NCBI GenBank assembly: GCA_050015495.1
Contig: JBEKBH010000007.1
Span: 69,950-133,949, forward strand
DNA: 64,000 nt
Direction of reading: 5' to 3'
From: Palsa-1439 sp050015495
GTDB lineage: Bacteria; Verrucomicrobiota; Verrucomicrobiia; Palsa-1439
Positions 1 through 8,704 of the stretch are shown piece after piece. The position numbers and the translations under genes were made by a program. Within the stretch, counting starts at the first letter, position 1. The number at the start of each line of letters is the position of its first letter. The notes beneath the pieces are model-generated. The model saw only the letters and a list, made by a program, of their open reading frames with translations. It did no database searches and was not told where the DNA came from.

Positions 1-32
1 TTCCATGACTGATGGATTTATACGACACTTGT

Positions 33-60
33 TTGGCATGTCAAACAGAAAACGGATAAT
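33..60 (+). promoter_or_regulatory. Predicted promoter of the xerD-like gene with overlapping palindrome
   Basis: A -35 box TTGGCA (33-38), a 16-base spacer and a -10 box GATAAT (55-60) precede the recombinase gene by about 100 bases. An imperfect palindrome, GTTTGGCATGTCAAAC (31-46), overlaps the -35 box and could be a repressor site. Both are read from sequence only. Confidence 0.5.
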
Positions 61-158
61 TTTTGTCCGCTTATGATTTGGCACTCGCCGCTTCACAAAT
101 CACTTCCCCAAATATGGACGACCCAGTATATTGCGCTCAACCGTAAGGAGGTTGTGGG

Positions 159-1055
159 GTGGAGCAACTGATCGATGCTTTTCTCGATCATCTGACCGTC
201 GAGCGCGGACTCGCGTCCAACACGCGCGCCGCCTATCGCGCTGATCTTGCCCAGTTTGCCGATTTCCTCCATCGCCGCGGCGTCGAACATCTGAACGACG
301 CCCAGCGCCAACTCATCACGGAGTATTTGCTGCACCGGCGCAAAGGCGGCCTGAGCCCACGGAGTCTTTCCCGCCACCTCGCCGCGATCCGCACGTTTTG
401 CCGGTTCCTTTCCCGCGAAAAGCTTCTCGTTGCCGATCCCACACAGACGATCAATTCGCCCAAGCTGTGGCGCACCCTTCCCCACTCGCTCGATTACGAA
501 GAGGTCGGGCGGCTGCTGGCCGCGCCCGACACGCGCACCAAGCTCGGTGTGCGCGACAAGGCGATGCTGGAATTCATGTACGCCACGGGATTGCGCGTCA
601 GCGAAGTTACCCACATCAAGCTCAGCGACATCAATTTCGAGGCCGGCTTCCTGCGTTCGCTTGGCAAAGGCAGCAAGGAACGCATCGTCCCCATCGGGAA
701 ACAAGCCATTGACTGGACGCAGCGTTATCTCCACGAAGCGCGCGGATCGTTTGCCGGGGCCGACAGTATCGGCGAAGTGTTTCTCTCGACTCGCGGCCGG
801 CCGCTCAGCCGAAAAACCATCTGGGTGCTCATCAAAAAATATGCGCGCCGGGCCGGCATCTCGAAAAACATCACGCCGCACACGTTGCGGCATAGCTTTG
901 CCACCCACCTCCTCGACAACGGCGGCGACCTGCGCGTCATCCAAGAAATGCTCGGCCACGCCGACATCTCGACCACGCAAATCTACACGCACGTCGACCA
1001 GCAGCGCCTGAAAGAGACACACTACCGTTTCCATCCCCGTTCGGGGCGACGGTAA
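159..1055 (+). CDS. xerD: Tyrosine recombinase, XerD/XerC family
   Basis: This is a site-specific recombinase expected to resolve chromosome dimers at dif together with a partner recombinase and FtsK. An FtsK gene is present at 47271-44713. The 298-residue length is typical. The N-terminal SAM-like DNA-binding domain spans about residues 1-90 and the catalytic domain about 110-290. The full catalytic set is visible: R146 in GLRVSE, K170 in GKGSKE, H241 and R244 in HTLRHS, H267 in LGHADI and the nucleophile Y276 in QIYTH. The GTG start is chosen because a strong ribosome site, AAGGAGG, lies 7 bases upstream. Chromosomal XerD is favoured over a phage integrase because of its compact length and housekeeping neighbours. 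XerC and XerD cannot be separated with certainty by eye. Confidence 0.93.
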   Translation: MEQLIDAFLDHLTVERGLASNTRAAYRADLAQFADFLHRRGVEHLNDAQRQLITEYLLHRRKGGLSPRSLSRHLAAIRTFCRFLSREKLLVADPTQTINSPKLWRTLPHSLDYEEVGRLLAAPDTRTKLGVRDKAMLEFMYATGLRVSEVTHIKLSDINFEAGFLRSLGKGSKERIVPIGKQAIDWTQRYLHEARGSFAGADSIGEVFLSTRGRPLSRKTIWVLIKKYARRAGISKNITPHTLRHSFATHLLDNGGDLRVIQEMLGHADISTTQIYTHVDQQRLKETHYRFHPRSGRR

Positions 1056-1193
1056 AATCGCCCAAAATTAACGCTCGATTTTTGGAAAGCCGTTCGGTAG
1101 GCTTGCTGTCGCAGCAGTTGGATTTTGCGCCCTGAACAGCAAGGTGGTTCGGGGCGGCAACATCCCCCTGCACGCGAAGGCGACGCGGCAATC

Positions 1194-1913
1194 ATGCATT
1201 CTCAAAAGTTGCAGAAGATTATCGGCCACGAGTTCAAGGATTACGAGCTGCTCGTGGAGGCTCTCACCCATCCGTCCATTGCGCACGAGCGCGGGAGCGA
1301 GTGCAACCATCACAACCAGCGGCTGGAATTCCTCGGCGACGCGGTCTTGCAACTCGTGCTCACCGACCGCATCTACAAGCTCTACCCGGACCTGCCCGAG
1401 GGCAAGCTCACGCAAATCCGCGCCCATCTGGCCAATCGCCACACGCTGTTTCAGCGCGCCCAAGCCATCGATCTGGGCAGCCACCTGATGCTCGGCAAGG
1501 GTGAGGAAGCCAGCGGCGGTCGCGAGCGGCTGTCCAACCTGGCGGACGCCTACGAGGCCCTGCTCGGTGCGATCTATCTCGACGGCGGGCTGCGCGCCGC
1601 CCGTAAATTTATCTTCGCGCAGTTTGCCGAGGAGTTTTTGAATATCAAGCAAACGACCCCGCGCCAGAACCCCAAAGGCCGATTGCAGGAATTACTTCAG
1701 GCCCATTCCTCGAATGGTCCCATTTACCGCGTCGTCCACGAATCGGGGCCGGACCACAGCAAGTATTTCGAGGTCGCCGTGGAATGGGAGGGGCGCGAGA
1801 TCGGTCGGGGAAATGGTTCCAGCAAGAAGCAGGCGGAAACGGTCGCTGCGGAAGCAGCCTTGGCGGCGTTGCCGGAGATCATGGCGGGTACCAATGCGCC
1901 CGCGCTCCCCTGA
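1194..1913 (+). CDS. rnc: Ribonuclease III
   Basis: This endonuclease cleaves double-stranded RNA in rRNA and mRNA processing. The protein has 239 residues, a normal length. The signature RLEFLGDAV lies at residues 43-51, with catalytic acidic residues there (E45, D49) and in ADAYEALLGA (D118, E121). A C-terminal double-stranded RNA-binding domain spans about 157-226 and ends in the typical GSSKKQAETVAAEAAL helix. The frame is open upstream to an ATG at 1125. The ATG at 1194 matches the usual short N-terminus (HSQKLQKIIG) and is preferred; there is no strong ribosome site for either. The gene lies 138 bases downstream of the xerD-like gene on the same strand. Confidence 0.95.
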   Translation: MHSQKLQKIIGHEFKDYELLVEALTHPSIAHERGSECNHHNQRLEFLGDAVLQLVLTDRIYKLYPDLPEGKLTQIRAHLANRHTLFQRAQAIDLGSHLMLGKGEEASGGRERLSNLADAYEALLGAIYLDGGLRAARKFIFAQFAEEFLNIKQTTPRQNPKGRLQELLQAHSSNGPIYRVVHESGPDHSKYFEVAVEWEGREIGRGNGSSKKQAETVAAEAALAALPEIMAGTNAPALP

Positions 1914-1915
1914 AC

Positions 1916-2293
1916 CTACGGCCGCGGCGGTTGAGCCGACGATGCCGTCGGCGCGACCTGCAGGCCATGCTTCGCGAGCAGCCCCATCAACTCCGGCTTC
2001 CCGGAGCTGTACTGAACCAACGCCTTGACCAGAGAATCCACGGAATGTTCATTGGCTTCCAATCGCGCGATCTGACGTTCGTGAAGAGCCATCCCCGCAA
2101 CAAGGTTGCGGTTTTGCTTGTAGACAAACGCCGTTAACGCCAGGCTCACAACCAGCAGCCCAATCCCCAACCCGCAGACCAGGTTGCGCAATTGATCGAT
2201 CGCCGTCGCGACATCGATCCGCGCTTCAACCGCAGGCGTCGCCCTCAAGCTGGTTTCGGTCGATTGGCTCTCCATCTCCTCACGTGTGCTCAT
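1916..2293 (-). CDS. Small single-pass membrane protein, second of a tandem pair
   Basis: Function is not recognised. The 125-residue protein has a charged, Ser/Thr-rich N-terminus, one hydrophobic membrane segment at about residues 42-63, and a C-terminal helical part containing RQIARLEAN and LVKALVQYSSGKPELMGLL, then a Pro/Ala/Ser tail. The start at 2293 is favoured by GAGAGG just upstream. It follows the 2606-2304 gene by 10 bases and is organised the same way (membrane segment, helix, L-x-P-containing helix, Ala/Pro tail), so the two are probably paralogues. It is the last gene of a three-gene unit led by a CheY-like receiver and may act in its output, which is inference. It converges on rnc with only 2 bases between stops. 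Confidence 0.7.
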   Translation of the reverse strand: MSTREEMESQSTETSLRATPAVEARIDVATAIDQLRNLVCGLGIGLLVVSLALTAFVYKQNRNLVAGMALHERQIARLEANEHSVDSLVKALVQYSSGKPELMGLLAKHGLQVAPTASSAQPPRP

Positions 2294-2303
2294 CGAATTC
2301 CTC

Positions 2304-2606
2304 TCATGGTTGCGCGGGCTTGCGGGCCGCCGCAGCCGCCGATGCGTTGGCTGCCTGGGTTTGTGCCTGGGCTTGCCTGAATATCTGTGTGATCTGCGGG
2401 TCTGTATTGGCCCGCACGGCGAAGTCCTGAAGAAGTCCCTGGATGGCTTGCCCTCGCAGCTCCAGTTGCTGAACCTGCATGTCGGCACGCATGGCGTCGC
2501 GGTAAACCTCCACGTAGTGCATCACGACGTAAATATTGAATATCACCGAGATCCCCAGCACGATGCTCCCGTACTGGACCGCCGTCTGAAAAGTTTTCTC
2601 TTTCAC
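2304..2606 (-). CDS. Small single-pass membrane protein, first of a tandem pair
   Basis: Function is not recognised. The 100-residue product has one membrane segment at about residues 11-33 (SIVLGISVIFNIYVVMHYV) and a predicted helical region with QQLELRGQAIQGLLQDF and TDPQITQIFRQAQ. It ends in an Ala/Gln-rich tail. A GTG start at 2606 is preferred over the upstream ATG at 2627 because GGGAGAGGAG lies immediately before it and its GTGA overlaps the stop codon of the preceding receiver gene. That overlap implies translational coupling with the receiver. The layout resembles that of the following gene. Confidence 0.7.
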   Translation of the reverse strand: MKEKTFQTAVQYGSIVLGISVIFNIYVVMHYVEVYRDAMRADMQVQQLELRGQAIQGLLQDFAVRANTDPQITQIFRQAQAQTQAANASAAAAARKPAQP

Positions 2607-3037
2607 TTGCGCTCCTCTCCCGCCCATCGCTCCAACAATTCAAACAATTCGGACACGTTAAACGGCTTCTCCATAAACGCTGCCGCCCCCTCCCGCATCA
2701 TCTCCTCCCGCGTCACGCCCAACGACCGGTACTCCCCGGACATCAGCAACACCCGCTTGGCCGACTTGGCCCCGAGGATCGCCTTCATCGCGTCCACTCC
2801 GTTCATCCGCGGCATCGAGATATCCATCACCACCACGTCCGGCTGCAATTCCTTGGCCAGCGAAACGGCTTCCATCCCGTCCCTGGCCTTGCCAACGATT
2901 TCATGGCCGGCGTACGCGATCGTGTCGGCCACCACGTCGCACACCGTAGGTTGGTCGTCCACCACCAGCACACGCAACTTGTTGCCGTCGGCTGACACCC
3001 CTGTTTCCTCCCGTGAAGCTCCCGTATCTATTCCCAT
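2603..3037 (-). CDS. CheY-like single-domain response regulator
   Basis: This is a phospho-receiver domain protein of 144 residues. It shows the acidic pair D27-D28, the phosphorylation site D72 in MDISMPRMNG, S100 in LLMSGE and the conserved K124 in MEKPF. A roughly 20-residue N-terminal extension precedes the domain. There is no DNA-binding or enzymatic output domain, so it must signal through protein partners. It is first in a three-gene unit with two small membrane proteins, overlapping the next start by GTGA. No histidine kinase is encoded nearby. The ATG at 3037 follows AAAGGA. The same frame is open upstream, but that part looks noncoding. Confidence 0.88.
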   Translation of the reverse strand: MGIDTGASREETGVSADGNKLRVLVVDDQPTVCDVVADTIAYAGHEIVGKARDGMEAVSLAKELQPDVVVMDISMPRMNGVDAMKAILGAKSAKRVLLMSGEYRSLGVTREEMMREGAAAFMEKPFNVSELFELLERWAGEERK

Positions 3038-3216
3038 AGGTCCTTTTCGCGGGCGCAATCTACCGATTCGCCACGCGCATTGCAAGCCCGCGATTCTGCC
3101 TTCGGCCCCCAATGTTGTCCACAAGAATACTTGACACCCCGCACCCCATGCTTGCCAACCATCGCCCCTTGTTCTATCCTCCGACCGCGTGGTTCGTTCA
3201 CCCGCGGGAGGTCAAT

Positions 3217-4422
3217 ATGAAGATCCTGATCGCCGACAAGTTTTCCGAGAACCACCTCGATCGCCTCAAGAAACTCGGCTGCGATGTCACCTACAACGCC
3301 TCCGCCAAGGCCGAAGACCTTCCCAAGCTGGTCGGTTCCAGCAAAATCCTCGTCGTCCGCAGCAAACAGGTCAACGCCGACACCATCCAGGCCGGCGATC
3401 AACTCGCCGTCATCCTCCGCGCCGGCGCGGGCGTCAACACCATCGACGTCAAAGCCGCCAGCGCCCGCGGCGTGTACGTCACGAATTGCCCCGGCAAAAA
3501 TTCCGTGGCCGTCGCCGAACTCGCGTTTGCCCTCCTGCTGGCCATCGACCGCCGCGTCCCCGACAACGTCGCCGCCCTTCGTGCCCATAAATGGAACAAG
3601 AAAGAATTCAGCAAAGCCGACGGCATCCACGGCAAGACGCTCGGCGTCATCGGCATCGGCCAGGTCGGCCGCGAGGTCGTCAAACGCGCCCATGCCTTCG
3701 GCCTCCGCGTCATGGCTTGGTCGCGCTCGCTCAACCTGCCCAAGGCCCGCGAACTCAACGTCGAGTATTGCCCTGATCTCGACACCATTTTCCGCCGCGC
3801 CGACATCATTTCCCTGCACGTCGCGCTCAAGCCCGACACGAAAAAGCTCGTCAGCGCCGACCGCATCGCGATGATGAAACCCAACGCCATCCTCATCAAC
3901 ACCGCCCGCGGCGAGGTCGTCGACCAGACCGCCCTGCGCGCCGCGCTCGAAGCGAAACGGATTCGGGCCGGCCTCGATGTCTTCGATCCCGAACCCGCCG
4001 AAGCCACCGCCGAGTTCTCCGACCCGATTCTCGACCTGCCGAACCTCTACGGCACGCACCACATCGGCGCGTCCACCGAACAGGCCCAGGACGCCATCGC
4101 CGAGGAAGCCCTGCGAGTCATCGAGACCTACCTCAAAACCGGCGTCGTGCTCAACTGCGTGAACCTCGCCACGCGCACCCCCGCCAAATGGCAACTCATC
4201 GTCCGCCATTACGACCGCGTCGGCGTGCTCGCCTTCGTCATGGACCAGATCCGCCGCGCCAATACCAACATCGAGGAAGTCCAGAACATCATCTTCGACG
4301 GCGCCACCGCCGCCTGTTGCCGTATCCAACTCGACATCGAACCCGGGGCAAAACTTCTCGCCGCCATCAAGGACGGCAACCCCGACATCATCAGCGTCGA
4401 ATCCCTGCGCATCGGGGAGTGA
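3217..4422 (+). CDS. serA: D-3-phosphoglycerate dehydrogenase-like 2-hydroxyacid dehydrogenase with ACT domain
   Basis: This enzyme likely oxidises 3-phosphoglycerate to 3-phosphohydroxypyruvate, the first step of serine synthesis, with NAD. The 401-residue protein has the split catalytic domain, the nucleotide-binding GIGQVG at 146-151, and the catalytic set R231 (NTARGEV), E259 (DPEP) and H281/H282 (GTHHIGAS). A C-terminal ACT-type domain (about 327-401) probably senses serine. The length resembles the short type of SerA. The ATG at 3217 has GGGAGG 6 bases upstream; longer in-frame starts lack such support. It is divergent from the receiver gene, with a 179-base gap. Confidence 0.9.
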   Translation: MKILIADKFSENHLDRLKKLGCDVTYNASAKAEDLPKLVGSSKILVVRSKQVNADTIQAGDQLAVILRAGAGVNTIDVKAASARGVYVTNCPGKNSVAVAELAFALLLAIDRRVPDNVAALRAHKWNKKEFSKADGIHGKTLGVIGIGQVGREVVKRAHAFGLRVMAWSRSLNLPKARELNVEYCPDLDTIFRRADIISLHVALKPDTKKLVSADRIAMMKPNAILINTARGEVVDQTALRAALEAKRIRAGLDVFDPEPAEATAEFSDPILDLPNLYGTHHIGASTEQAQDAIAEEALRVIETYLKTGVVLNCVNLATRTPAKWQLIVRHYDRVGVLAFVMDQIRRANTNIEEVQNIIFDGATAACCRIQLDIEPGAKLLAAIKDGNPDIISVESLRIGE

Positions 4423-5364
4423 CCCCACCGTTGTAGCCGCGAATCTCATTCGCGGAGCATTGGAGGGCGAGCCTCCCGGCGAGCCGAAATTCTGCGTCAA
4501 ATGACCCACAAAACACCCTTCAGCCTGCGTCCAGCGCCGCCCATCGCGCCCTGCACCACCCCCCAATTTGGGTTCGTTTTTGGCTTTGTTTTGGTAACTT
4601 TTCCACGCCGGCTTGATTAGAAATGGGTTCGTTTCGCAAAAACACCCTTTTTTGTGAAGTCCCCTTTGTAGCCACGGCACTGCGTGCCGTGCTTCGTGCC
4701 CTTCGTGGTTCAATCCCCTTCCCCTCATATCAAACAACCCAAGCCGCCCCGACTATACCCTGTCGCATACCACTTGTCCATCAAATTCCGATGACAGGTC
4801 AAAAAACGTCCCACGCCGTCTCCGCTGCAGCCGCGGGCGCTGAACACAGCCCCGCCTCTCCCACCCGAATTGTAGGCCTTGTCCGCCTCAGGCGGATTGC
4901 CAGCCTCCGGCGGGGCAACCGACCCGGTCGCCGTCGTGGTCGCCCCTCCGTCTCTCCGAATTGTAGGGCCGCCAAGCCCGCAGGGGTTCGCGCCGAACCA
5001 CTGCCCTCGTCGCAATCCCCGCCCTGAGCTTGCCGAATGGGTCGAACGGGTTCCTCCCCTGCCTGCTCCGAGCGGAGTCGAAGAGCCCGCTTTGTGCGCG
5101 ACATCGCCAGCGCAGCCTCCTGACTCCTGAATTCTGTTCCCCCTCTGTCTGCCGTAGCGTATCCGGCTGATGGCCTACGTCTTTGAGGTTGGTTCTTGAG
5201 CGGATGGCTCGAACGAAGATAGCAATGCCGAAGATTTCTTGGAGCGACGGCAAAGGCTCAGAATCGGCTTGTCGGCATTGTCAACGGTGATACTGTAAGC
5301 GCTCGTCCGACTGAATGGTCGGCAATAGTGCGGGGCGTAGGCCATATGGGAACTGTCGGCTAAG
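4423..5364. other. Gene-free region of about 940 bases
   Basis: No convincing gene is seen. A perfect 8-bp hairpin (CCGCGAAT...ATTCGCGG, 4437-4455) follows serA but lacks a T-run. A copy of the first dispersed repeat family lies at 4564-4654. The remainder is low-complexity GC-rich sequence with TGTAGGnC-type motifs seen in other intergenic parts of the window. The longest open frames here show no domain and are biased in composition. Confidence 0.6.
4564..4654 (+). repeat. Dispersed intergenic repeat family A, copy 1
   Basis: This copy has a first GGGTTCGTTTTTGGCTTTG block, the core TTTTCCACGCCGGCTTGAT, and a second GGGTTCGTTT block. The same order occurs at 43763-43850 and, inverted, at 63484-63560. 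Confidence 0.85.
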
Positions 5365-6870
5365 ATGGAATCCCAAACCAAGGCACGAAGTTTTACGTCG
5401 GAACTTTTCCGCTTCCGTCGACAGTGGATTGTGGGTGCGGGTGTAACCACAGTGAACCCAGCATGGCAGAGCCTGGATCTGTCGAGCGGACACACGTTAA
5501 CTTACCATCCAGACGTGAGGATCTCTGCCCGTCGGGAGGGCAACAGGCAAATTGTGGTCCTGGGCGTTGCGACACACACGGCAGCAAGTCAAACACCACC
5601 TTTGTCAGTCATTGACAAACTGGACCGCGAGTCGATTGTTCGGTGGCTTCTTCGCTTGGCCGGTCGGTATGTCGTACTTTTCTCGGAAGGTGAGAATCTG
5701 TATCTTTACACGGACCCGGCAGGGATGATGGGGATTTTTCATACGTGCGCCAAAGCGGCCTCTACCCCAAGTCTCCTCCTTCGAGGAGAGGATCAAGAGA
5801 TTGCCGATACTGGCATCCGCCGGGAACTTGAAGAAAACTTCTTTCCTGGGACGATGTGCGCGCATAGCGGCGTGGACGCTCTGATGGCCAACCACGAACT
5901 CCACCTGAATAGTGGCGTTACGCGGCGCTTTTGGTCACCGTCCCCCGGCCCGAGAGGCGACAAACCACCGATTGACGAAATGTGCGACTTACTACAGCGA
6001 ATCGTAGATGGATTTCGCTCATCGGGTCAATTGTTGGTCTCTTTGAGTGGTGGAAGAGATAGTCGTGTCATCTTGGCGGCAGTACGAGCGTTCGCTGCCG
6101 AGGTGCGATTCTTCACGATTCAGAAGCCTCATTCCAACAACAGGGATGCAAGATACAGCAGACAACTTGCTGTCACCTTCCAATTGAACCACGAGGTCCT
6201 ACGGTCACTGTCGCCGCCCCAATGGGTAACATCAGCTTATGACGAGATCGGAAGCGGAATGCTACGCGCCCGGTCGCGCCCCGAGCTTGATGGGCTTCGG
6301 AAAATCAACACCTCAGGTTGTGTTCATGTCGGGGGAGTCGGTGGCGAAGTGCTCAGGGCCCACCTATGGCCATCCCAACGACCCAAAAGAGCGGACACCA
6401 TGAAGCTGACCCGCCAAGCGTTTTCCTGCGCGCCACCTTCTGTCCTCGATGCGGTCGGCCAATGGCGGAGAAGCCTGCCCCTCGACACGTCGCCTCCCAC
6501 GGTGTTTGACTTATTCGAATTCGAACAGCGGAGCGGTCGCTCCGCCGGGATTGTTGAGGCGTGCTCGAGCCTCTTCCACGAAACCGCACCGCCCTTCAAT
6601 AGCCGCGAACTCTTCGAGTTGATACAGTGCGTCCCATTGGAAATGAGATATGCGGGCAAGTTGAATGCCGCCCTCATCCGAACCATGTGGCCACAGCTAT
6701 TGGAGGTGCCCCTTACCCAACGCGGGAGGCCCTGGTGGAAATCGTTGCCAAAGCCGGTGAAGGCTGCCGTGAAGAGATTACGCTGGTTCTCTGTTCGAAG
6801 TCGTCCATCAGGCTCCCCGTTCATTCATTATCGCAACGAACGACGTATTGCGTCCGGGGTCAGACACTGA
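5365..6870 (+). CDS. Asparagine synthetase-like protein (PP-loop ATP pyrophosphatase)
   Basis: The 501-residue protein has the organisation of class B asparagine synthetases. An N-terminal half resembles the glutaminase fold (LAGRYVVLFSEGENLYLY then TDPAGMMGIFH, about 98-126). A C-terminal synthetase half contains the ATP pyrophosphatase loop SGGRDS at 228-233. The N-terminal nucleophilic Cys of active glutaminases is absent (it starts Met-Glu-Ser), so ammonia release from glutamine is unlikely by this start. Relatives make amide bonds in capsule, lasso-peptide or beta-lactam-like pathways; the substrate here cannot be told. It is isolated, between a gene-free region and a convergent operon. 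The ribosome site is weak. Confidence 0.75.
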   Translation: MESQTKARSFTSELFRFRRQWIVGAGVTTVNPAWQSLDLSSGHTLTYHPDVRISARREGNRQIVVLGVATHTAASQTPPLSVIDKLDRESIVRWLLRLAGRYVVLFSEGENLYLYTDPAGMMGIFHTCAKAASTPSLLLRGEDQEIADTGIRRELEENFFPGTMCAHSGVDALMANHELHLNSGVTRRFWSPSPGPRGDKPPIDEMCDLLQRIVDGFRSSGQLLVSLSGGRDSRVILAAVRAFAAEVRFFTIQKPHSNNRDARYSRQLAVTFQLNHEVLRSLSPPQWVTSAYDEIGSGMLRARSRPELDGLRKINTSGCVHVGGVGGEVLRAHLWPSQRPKRADTMKLTRQAFSCAPPSVLDAVGQWRRSLPLDTSPPTVFDLFEFEQRSGRSAGIVEACSSLFHETAPPFNSRELFELIQCVPLEMRYAGKLNAALIRTMWPQLLEVPLTQRGRPWWKSLPKPVKAAVKRLRWFSVRSRPSGSPFIHYRNERRIASGVRH

Positions 6871-6920
6871 CTCTTGGCATTATTTCCCCGCGCTCGCGCT
6901 TTGCCTACACTCCCCACGCG

Positions 6921-6941
6921 ATACATTGTAGTACAATGTAT
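6921..6941. repeat. 21-base palindrome between convergent genes
   Basis: ATACATTGTA-G-TACAATGTAT has perfect 10-bp arms around a single base. It lies 50 bases after the asparagine-synthetase-like gene and 87 bases before the 3' end of the VOC gene. It is AT-rich and followed by no T-run, so it looks more like a protein-binding site or element remnant than a terminator. Confidence 0.7.
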
Positions 6942-7027
6942 TGTGCGTCAGCCCAACGCCTCCTACTACCAGATATTCAGATATTAGCGATTCCGCTCCG
7001 TCCTCTGTCTTCGGGCGTCCGTCCTCC

Positions 7028-7420
7028 TCACTTCCCCACCATCGGCGACGCCCGGTTCACCAGTTGGACGGCGAACCCCCACGGATCACGCAGCATGGCC
7101 AACGCATCCCCGCTATCGGTCACGGTGATCTCCCCTTCCGCCGTCGCCCCGGCCTGCAACAACCGCGTCCGGGTCGCCCGCACATCATCCACGGCAAACG
7201 CCACGTGCAAGATGAGTGGGTTCATTTTGGCATACTCCGGCACCGGCGCTTTGGGGTTGCTGTAAATCTCCAGGATCGTCTGCCCGGTCGCGTCCGCCAC
7301 GAACCGCGCATGGTTTGGCGGACCGAAACTCCGCACCGTGCGCATCCCCAGATTGGCCTCGTACCACGCCGCCATCGCGACCGGATCGGCCACGTTGAAC
7401 GCCACATGTTCGAGTTTCAT
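7028..7420 (-). CDS. VOC (glyoxalase/bleomycin-resistance) family protein
   Basis: This is a 130-residue single vicinal-oxygen-chelate domain protein starting MKLEHVAFNVADP. It has the paired beta-alpha-beta modules typical of the family: AFNVADPVAMAAWYEANLGM near the N-terminus and LHVAFAVDDVRATRTRLL in the second half, ending DPWGFAVQLVNR. Likely metal ligands are H5 and the acidic residue in the strand ILEIYSN. Family members include glyoxalases, dioxygenases and resistance proteins, so the reaction is not assigned. Its ATG overlaps the TGA of the upstream threonine synthase gene (ATGA), so the two are translationally coupled. Confidence 0.85.
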   Translation of the reverse strand: MKLEHVAFNVADPVAMAAWYEANLGMRTVRSFGPPNHARFVADATGQTILEIYSNPKAPVPEYAKMNPLILHVAFAVDDVRATRTRLLQAGATAEGEITVTDSGDALAMLRDPWGFAVQLVNRASPMVGK

Positions 7421-8661
7421 ATTGCCTTGCGCTTCTTCAATTCCTTGTCCAGCGCGCCAAGCTCCGGCGCAATATGGATCGGCGTGCCGGCGGTCTCGAT
7501 GGCGGCCTTGATGTCCTTCAGGCCGTTGCCGGTAATGACGGCGCAAACGCTCTCGGTTTTCTTGACGATCCCATCGGCAATCGCCCGTTTCACGCCCGCC
7601 ACGCTCGCCGCGCCGCTCGGTTCGCCAAACACCGCGCTCAACCGCGCCGTCTTGTTCATCGCTTCCATGATCTCGTCGTCCGACACGGCGACGATCTCCC
7701 CCTTCGACTCGCGCAGGGCGTGGACCGCTTTCCGCCAGTTGCGCGGCGTGCCGCAATTGATACTGTCGGCGCGCGTCACGCCATCGACGGTCACGAGGTC
7801 CTTGCCCGAGTGAAACGCGTCGGCCACGGGTTTGCAGCCCGCCGCCTGCACGCCCAGCATCCGCGGCAGTTTCTTGATGAACCCGAGATGAAACATCTCG
7901 CGGATCCCCTTCCACACGCCCGCGATCGTGCACCCGTCCCCGACGCTCAGGCACACCCAGTCCGGCATCATATCGGCGAATTGCTCGGCGATTTCCAGCC
8001 CGCATGTCTTCTTGCCTTCCACGAGATACGAGTTGATCGCGCAATTGCGGTTGTACCAACCGTACGTCGTGCACGCCTCCATGCAAAAATCATACGCCGC
8101 GTCATACGTCCCCTTCACCTTGATGACCGTCGCGCCGAACACGAGCAGTTGCGCGATCTTCGGCTCGGGCGCTTTTTCCGGCACGAAGATGACTGATGGC
8201 ATCCCCACCGCGGCGGCAAAACACGCCAGCGACGATGCCGCGTTGCCCGTTGATGCCGCGGCGATGGTCTGGACGCGGTATTCGATGGCCTTCATCACGC
8301 CCACCGAGCTGGCCCGGTCCTTGAATGACGCGCTCGGGTTGCGCCCGTCGTCTTTCACGTACAGGTCGCGCACGCCGACCCATTCGGAGAGCCGGTCGGC
8401 GTGGTACACGGGCGTCCATCCCAATTGCAGCGACGGCAGGGGCAGCGAGAAATCGACCGGGATCAGCTCCTCGTACCGCCAATGCCACTGCGCCCGTTGC
8501 GCCAGCGCATGCCGCGTCAGCGTCTTGGCGACCTTGTCGTAGTCGTACTCGACGTCCAGGATCCCCTCGACGCCGCATTTGTCGCAGGTGTAGCGGTTGT
8601 CGGCGGGATACGCCGTGCCGCAAATGACGCACCGTAATTGGGAAATGTGTTGGATGGCCAT
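7417..8661 (-). CDS. thrC: Threonine synthase
   Basis: This PLP enzyme converts O-phosphohomoserine to threonine. The 414-residue protein begins with a zinc-ribbon-like segment (C11, C14, C26, C29), seen in one threonine synthase branch. The PLP lysine is K114 in NPSASFKDR. A phosphate-binding stretch STGNAASSLACFAA and SVGDG follow. No other threonine gene lies nearby. The divergent amidohydrolase starts 43 bases away, so the two promoters share a very short region. Related fold-type II enzymes cannot be fully excluded, but the zinc ribbon and SFKDR favour ThrC. Confidence 0.88.
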   Translation of the reverse strand: MAIQHISQLRCVICGTAYPADNRYTCDKCGVEGILDVEYDYDKVAKTLTRHALAQRAQWHWRYEELIPVDFSLPLPSLQLGWTPVYHADRLSEWVGVRDLYVKDDGRNPSASFKDRASSVGVMKAIEYRVQTIAAASTGNAASSLACFAAAVGMPSVIFVPEKAPEPKIAQLLVFGATVIKVKGTYDAAYDFCMEACTTYGWYNRNCAINSYLVEGKKTCGLEIAEQFADMMPDWVCLSVGDGCTIAGVWKGIREMFHLGFIKKLPRMLGVQAAGCKPVADAFHSGKDLVTVDGVTRADSINCGTPRNWRKAVHALRESKGEIVAVSDDEIMEAMNKTARLSAVFGEPSGAASVAGVKRAIADGIVKKTESVCAVITGNGLKDIKAAIETAGTPIHIAPELGALDKELKKRKAI

Positions 8662-8704
8662 AAACCAGCATGGTATCGTCGCCGCCGCGCAAAATCAACC
8701 CGCC

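Noticed and set aside
3028..4737. Open frame of 569 codons antisense to serA
   Set aside because: It mirrors a well-supported dehydrogenase, has a skewed Gly/Asp/Val composition and no domain. Such frames arise in GC-rich DNA.
4623..5027. Possible gene in the region after serA
   Set aside because: It starts inside a family A repeat and codes a Pro/Arg/Ser-rich product with no domain.
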